In this document: positions 60,646 to 64,000 of the stretch, one piece after another | How positions within the stretch are numbered: the first letter of the stretch is position 1 | Layout of the letters: the number at the start of each line of letters is the position of its first letter | Source: Pseudomonas sp. QS1027 | GTDB taxonomy: Bacteria; Pseudomonadota; Gammaproteobacteria; Pseudomonadales; Pseudomonadaceae | NCBI RefSeq assembly: GCF_002814235.1 | Contig: NZ_PHSU01000015.1 | Span: 62,001-126,000 of the forward strand | DNA length: 64,000 nt | Reading direction: 5' to 3' | Translations under genes and position numbers: made by a program | The notes under the pieces: generated by a model | The model's database searches: none | What the model was told of the DNA's origin: nothing | Seen by the model: the letters and a program-made list of their open reading frames with translations, nothing else

Positions 60646-61629
60646 TTATCCGAAATGACGCAGGTACTCCGGTAGTTCGCTGCTTCGCTGGCAGCCAATC
60701 AGCAGCCACAACAGAATCCGCGCCTTGCGCGGGCACAGAAAACCGGCCATCCGCGCGCCGCGCTGGATCAGGTCGATTTCGCTGCCGGTAAAGCCGTAGG
60801 AGTGACTCGCGGTTGAACCGGCTCCGGTGCGTGTGCCGATCACCACCGGGATCTTCAACGCCAGCGGCGTGATCGCCTTGGCCCATTCTTCGCTGACGTG
60901 ACCTGCGCCGAAACCGGCGATCACCAAACCGTCGTATCCCAACTCCAACAGCTTCTCCAATAACAGCGTATCGGCTGACAGCGACGCTTCGAGCAGGGCT
61001 ATCCGCTGCCCAACGCGAACCGGTGATGGCAAGGTTTTTCTCGGTGCTGGAGCGTGCAGATAGCGCACGGCATTTTCGATGACCAGGCCGTTGGGGCCGA
61101 ACACCGGCGAACCAAAGGCTTCCAGTGCCAGCGCATCGTTCTTGCGCACACGGCTCGCACCGTGGATCTGGCCATTGATCACCACCTGGACACCACGCCC
61201 ACGGCTGGCGCACGCCAGCGCGACCAACCCTGCGTGCAACAGATTCGCCGGGCCGTCGGCACTGATTTCTTTGGCCGAGCGCATGGCACCGCTCAACACC
61301 AGCGGCTCCTCACGATCCCAGAGCAGTTCGAAAAAGAACGCGGTCTCCTCCAGGGTGTCGGTGCCTTGGGTGATCACCACGCCGCTGGCACCTTGTTCGA
61401 CCTGGCGCCTGGCCCAGTCGAGGACACCGAGCAGAAAGTCGAACTCCAGCGAGGCGCTGGGTTGCAGGCACAAGGTCTCGACGTGGATCCGGGCCAGAGT
61501 CGTCAGGAGCGGGACCTGCTCCAGCAGAGCCTGGCCGTTGACGCTGGGCACCACACCCTGATCCGGGTGGGCGGCTTGCATGCTGACGGTGCCGCCCAGG
61601 GCGGCGATGGAAAGTTGAGGCAGGGACAT
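60646..61629 (-). CDS. Asparaginase-family amidohydrolase
   Basis: 327 residues, type II asparaginase/glutaminase fold. The N-terminal catalytic Thr is in ALGGTVSM, the second motif is GVVITQGTDTLEETA, followed by VLSGAMRSAKEISADGPANL and RKNDALALEAF. No signal peptide, so cytoplasmic. It hydrolyses asparagine or a related amide. Ser replaces the usual Ile/Val at one position after the first Thr (GGTVSM). Next to a membrane protein and a nitrilase-family amidase on the same strand, it suggests an amide-degrading operon. Confidence 0.87.
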   Translation of the reverse strand: MSLPQLSIAALGGTVSMQAAHPDQGVVPSVNGQALLEQVPLLTTLARIHVETLCLQPSASLEFDFLLGVLDWARRQVEQGASGVVITQGTDTLEETAFFFELLWDREEPLVLSGAMRSAKEISADGPANLLHAGLVALACASRGRGVQVVINGQIHGASRVRKNDALALEAFGSPVFGPNGLVIENAVRYLHAPAPRKTLPSPVRVGQRIALLEASLSADTLLLEKLLELGYDGLVIAGFGAGHVSEEWAKAITPLALKIPVVIGTRTGAGSTASHSYGFTGSEIDLIQRGARMAGFLCPRKARILLWLLIGCQRSSELPEYLRHFG

Positions 61630-61713
61630 GGTGCTCTCGCTGATAAAGGTCGGGAAGCGGCGATACCGGCGGCACCAGAGTACCGCCGGGTGGAAGGAAA
61701 AGCGCTGTTCGAT

Positions 61714-62871
61714 TCAGGCCAGCTTGAGCAGCCAGCCGAGCAGCGGCACGATCAGCACCGTGCTGAGGGCCATCGACAAGACATTGCCGATATACGGGTG
61801 CATATGCCCGGGGACCCGCCGCGACAGGGCGACGGCCAGCGGCGGTGCGATCAAGGCGCCGAGCAGGGCGCTGGCGATCACCACCAGCGTTCCGCCACCA
61901 TGGATCAGTACGGCGGCCGGGGCGACCGAGACAATCGGGATATAGGTCGGATACCAACCCCGCGCAATCCATTGCCGGCGCCAGACCATCACACCAATGG
62001 CCGACGCCAGGGCCTGGGCCGCGAGCATCGGCAGCAGCAGGTCCGAACCGTAGACTGGCCCGGCCGGGTTGAGCCCGTAGGCCAGCAATACCCCCAACAG
62101 CAATCCCAGGCTCGCCCATTCGTTACCGAAAAACGGCGCTTCGGAAAAATCGGCGAGTACCCGGCGCATGCCCCAGACCAGCCCGTGATTCCCCGCTTTC
62201 GGCGCAGGCGCTGGTGCAGCGGCCGACGCAGGCTCGGGTTTCACCAGCGCCGGCCAACGCCGACAGAGCGTAAAGGCGATCACGCTGCCGAGAGCCATCC
62301 CCAGCACATTGCCGATCACCGCCGGCAGGTCCAGCGGGTTACAGACAAAGTTGACCAATAGCAGGCACAGCGGCGTAACCAGCAACGCCCCCATGACCGC
62401 ACCGCTGACGGCGATCCGCATGCCCGCGCCAAACAGCAGCACGGTGGCGGCCGGAACGGAGACAAAGGCGGCGAAGGTCGGTTGCCAGCCATAACGCGGC
62501 ACGCTCCAGCCCCACAGCAGGTTGCTCAACAACAGGCCCAGCAGCGAACTGCCGATCAACCAGGGCCACAGGCCGCTGCCATAACAAATGGCAAAGCCCT
62601 GCCAGGCCTTGCCCCGGCGGTGGGCCCAATGGGCCAGGCCGGCACCGGCCAGCAGGCCCAGCGAAGCCAGCTCATGTTTGTAGAAGACCATTTCGCTGAT
62701 ATCGCCGAGCACCCAGCGCAGCCAGGCACTGGCGGCGGGCAGGGTTTCCATCATGTGCAGGTAGCCGGACCCGCCGAACGGCAGGCTCAGCCAGACCAGC
62801 AGCAGGCCCGGAACGACCAGGCCCAGGCCGAACAGGCCGGCGAGCCGGCCGGGGTTGGAGACAATGTTCAT
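61714..62871 (-). CDS. Internally duplicated polytopic membrane protein, function unknown
   Basis: 385 residues, about ten hydrophobic segments. The two halves (about 1-200 and 225-385) are homologous: LRWVLGDISEMVFYKHELAS with MRRVLADFSEAPFFGNEWAS, GWQPTFAAFVSVPAATVLLF with GWYPTYIPIVSVAPAAVLIH, and IGNVLGMALGSVIAF with IGNVLSMALSTVLIV. An Ala/Pro-rich linker (about 212-225) joins them. I do not recognise the family with certainty. The gene lies between the asparaginase and the amidase on the same strand, 11 bases after the amidase stop, so a transporter for the amide substrate is a reasonable guess. Confidence 0.8.
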   Translation of the reverse strand: MNIVSNPGRLAGLFGLGLVVPGLLLVWLSLPFGGSGYLHMMETLPAASAWLRWVLGDISEMVFYKHELASLGLLAGAGLAHWAHRRGKAWQGFAICYGSGLWPWLIGSSLLGLLLSNLLWGWSVPRYGWQPTFAAFVSVPAATVLLFGAGMRIAVSGAVMGALLVTPLCLLLVNFVCNPLDLPAVIGNVLGMALGSVIAFTLCRRWPALVKPEPASAAAPAPAPKAGNHGLVWGMRRVLADFSEAPFFGNEWASLGLLLGVLLAYGLNPAGPVYGSDLLLPMLAAQALASAIGVMVWRRQWIARGWYPTYIPIVSVAPAAVLIHGGGTLVVIASALLGALIAPPLAVALSRRVPGHMHPYIGNVLSMALSTVLIVPLLGWLLKLA

Positions 62872-62882
62872 CTCGATCCCCT

Positions 62883-63779
62883 TCAGCGCGGCAGAGAAGG
62901 ATGGTGGAGGTAGCCGAGCATGTCGTCGTAGAGGTCGGTCCGGCGGTCCCTGGGCAGGTCGTTCAGGCTGTTCCAGATCGGTGCGCTGCGGGCGCTGACC
63001 AGATCGATATCGGCAAACAGCACGGCCTCATCGATGGGCGAGGCCACCTCGCTGAGGGGCCAGCCGTTGGTCCCGGCGATCAGCGAGCAGCCGAGGAAAC
63101 GCTCGCCGCGATCGCTGCCGACACGATTGGCCGCGGCGATAAACACGTTATTGACGTGGGCGGCGGTGATGGTCAGGTACGAGGCCATGCATTTGCCGGT
63201 TTCATCGAACAGCGGCGGTGGGGTCCATACCCAGTTGTTCAGGCTGCAGATGATATCCGCACCCTGCTGGCTCAACAGGCGTGGTACTTCGGGAAACCAG
63301 ATGTCCCAGCAGATCAGCAGGCCGATCCGCCCGATGGGCGTGTCGAAGACCGGAAAGCCCAGGTCGCCGGGGGTGAACCAGAGCTTCTCCTCGTTCCATA
63401 AATGGGCCTTGCGGTACTTGCCGATAAACCCGTCCGGGCCGACCAGCACTGCGGTATCGAATAACTGCACCCCGTCACATTCGGCGACTCCGGCTGCGAG
63501 GTAGATCCGATGCTCTTGTGCGAAATTTACCCAGGCCTGCACGCTGGGACCTTGCGGTACGGCTTCGGCGTGGAGAAATGCTTCCTGGCGGTTCTGGAAG
63601 CTGTAGCCGGTGTTGGCCAGTTCCGGCAGCACGATCAGGTTGGCGCCACCGCGCACCGCCTGGCCCGCCAGCGCAAGGCTGCGGTCCAGGTTATACGGGG
63701 TGTGGGCAACGCCGGCCTGGGGATCGAACTGCACGACGGCGACGCGTACGGGACTGACAGCGGGGCGAGATTCATTCAT
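62883..63779 (-). CDS. Nitrilase-superfamily carbon-nitrogen hydrolase (amidase)
   Basis: 298 residues. The catalytic triad is visible: Glu53 in VLPELANTGYS, Lys124 in KYRKAHLW and Cys157 in LLICWDIWFPE. The family splits into amidases and nitrilases; the length suits an N-carbamoyl or aliphatic amidase. The ATG at 63779 has GAGAG upstream; an ATG at 63794 is in frame and adds five residues. It is followed 11 bases later by the duplicated membrane gene and then by the asparaginase. The substrate, probably a linear amide, is unknown. Confidence 0.87.
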   Translation of the reverse strand: MNESRPAVSPVRVAVVQFDPQAGVAHTPYNLDRSLALAGQAVRGGANLIVLPELANTGYSFQNRQEAFLHAEAVPQGPSVQAWVNFAQEHRIYLAAGVAECDGVQLFDTAVLVGPDGFIGKYRKAHLWNEEKLWFTPGDLGFPVFDTPIGRIGLLICWDIWFPEVPRLLSQQGADIICSLNNWVWTPPPLFDETGKCMASYLTITAAHVNNVFIAAANRVGSDRGERFLGCSLIAGTNGWPLSEVASPIDEAVLFADIDLVSARSAPIWNSLNDLPRDRRTDLYDDMLGYLHHPSLPR

Positions 63780-63891
63780 TTGAGGTGCTCTCATTCTTGT
63801 TATTCAACCCGAATGGGTTGATACGCCTATGAGAAGCCATTCAATGAGTGGTGTATGTCGGTGGGCCTCCGGTAAACCAGTCGGGTATTTC

Positions 63892-64000
63892 CTAGAACAG
63901 CCTGGGAATACTGAACGCCGTTGGTGACTCGCTGGCCGGTGGTCGCCCGCTGTATTCGGGGTAGTGCTTCAAGCTGAAACCTCCATTGAATGTTGCGCCG
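63892..64000 (-). CDS. C-terminal fragment of an unidentified gene (runs off the right edge)
   Basis: Reading leftward from the edge, an open frame gives GATFNGGFSLKHYPEYSGRP, then PASESPTAFSIPRLF and a TAG at 63894-63892. Codon use matches the neighbouring genes, but only 36 codons are visible. It would be the first gene of the amidase/membrane/asparaginase run in the direction of transcription. I cannot assign a family. Confidence 0.45.
   Translation of the reverse strand, partial: GATFNGGFSLKHYPEYSGRPPASESPTAFSIPRLF

Noticed and set aside
1..64000. CRISPR arrays, tRNA or rRNA genes, insertion sequences and prophage
   Set aside because: No regularly spaced repeats, tRNA-like cloverleafs, transposase motifs or phage structural genes were recognised by reading.

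Overview
The window looks like chromosome of a Pseudomonas, most likely the P. fluorescens group. The evidence is high GC with strong third-position bias, RoxSR, MqoB-type malate:quinone oxidoreductase, OprD-type porin, TrpS followed by ZapE, YajG lipoprotein, and several pairs of Pseudomonas-style REP palindromes between genes. No transposase, phage, CRISPR, rRNA or tRNA gene was seen. Species-level assignment and all synteny remarks (PAO1 locus numbers) are from memory and were not searched.

Layout. 1-6445: peptide-uptake block on the minus strand: the first residues of an OprD-type porin, three paralogous family-5 solute-binding proteins in tandem, and a SIMPL-domain protein. 6884-11998: an AT-richer delta-60-repeat gene, the redox two-component system roxS-roxR, and a YddA/SbmA-like ABC exporter. 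12061-20494: a GntR/FCD regulator and a galactarate/glucarate catabolic cluster (kdgD, ketoglutarate-semialdehyde dehydrogenase, MFS transporter, garD), interrupted by a minus-strand pair: a zinc-phospholipase-C-like protein behind a perfect LexA box and a 63-residue protein. 20664-34417: housekeeping and envelope genes (glutaminase, PA4642-like protein, mqo, YajG, acyltransferase, zinc-ribbon protein, SRAP protein, dCACHE chemoreceptor, M48 lipoprotein protease, Mn exporter behind a yybP-ykoY riboswitch, rsmC, hydroxyacid dehydrogenase). 34501-37184: LysE exporter, AraC regulator and divergent MFS transporter. 37333-45587: acyl-CoA ligase, DUF1302 outer-membrane protein, DUF1329 protein and MalT-type LuxR regulator. 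45791-51886: REC-GGDEF-EAL protein and a 1442-residue CHASE/PAS hybrid kinase. 51929-58701: MFS exporter, MBL hydrolase, OmpA lipoprotein, ZapG, alpha/beta hydrolase, trpS, zapE. 58745-64000: accessory nitrogen/amide cluster (MBL protein, GlxA-type regulator, asparaginase, internally duplicated membrane protein, nitrilase-family amidase, and the tail of another gene).

How they work together. Galactarate is imported by the MFS protein, dehydrated by GarD, converted by KdgD to 2,5-dioxopentanoate and oxidised to 2-oxoglutarate. A shared 9-bp motif at the regulator and kdgD promoters suggests that the GntR protein controls both. Peptide uptake and the lipid-type cluster carry CA-rich (Hfq/Crc-like) motifs near their start codons, as expected for secondary carbon sources.

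The strongest candidates for something undescribed are the LexA-boxed phospholipase-C-like gene with its tiny downstream partner (12997-14884), the AT-rich seven-repeat propeller gene (6884-8194), and the duplicated membrane protein set between an asparaginase and a nitrilase (60646-63779).
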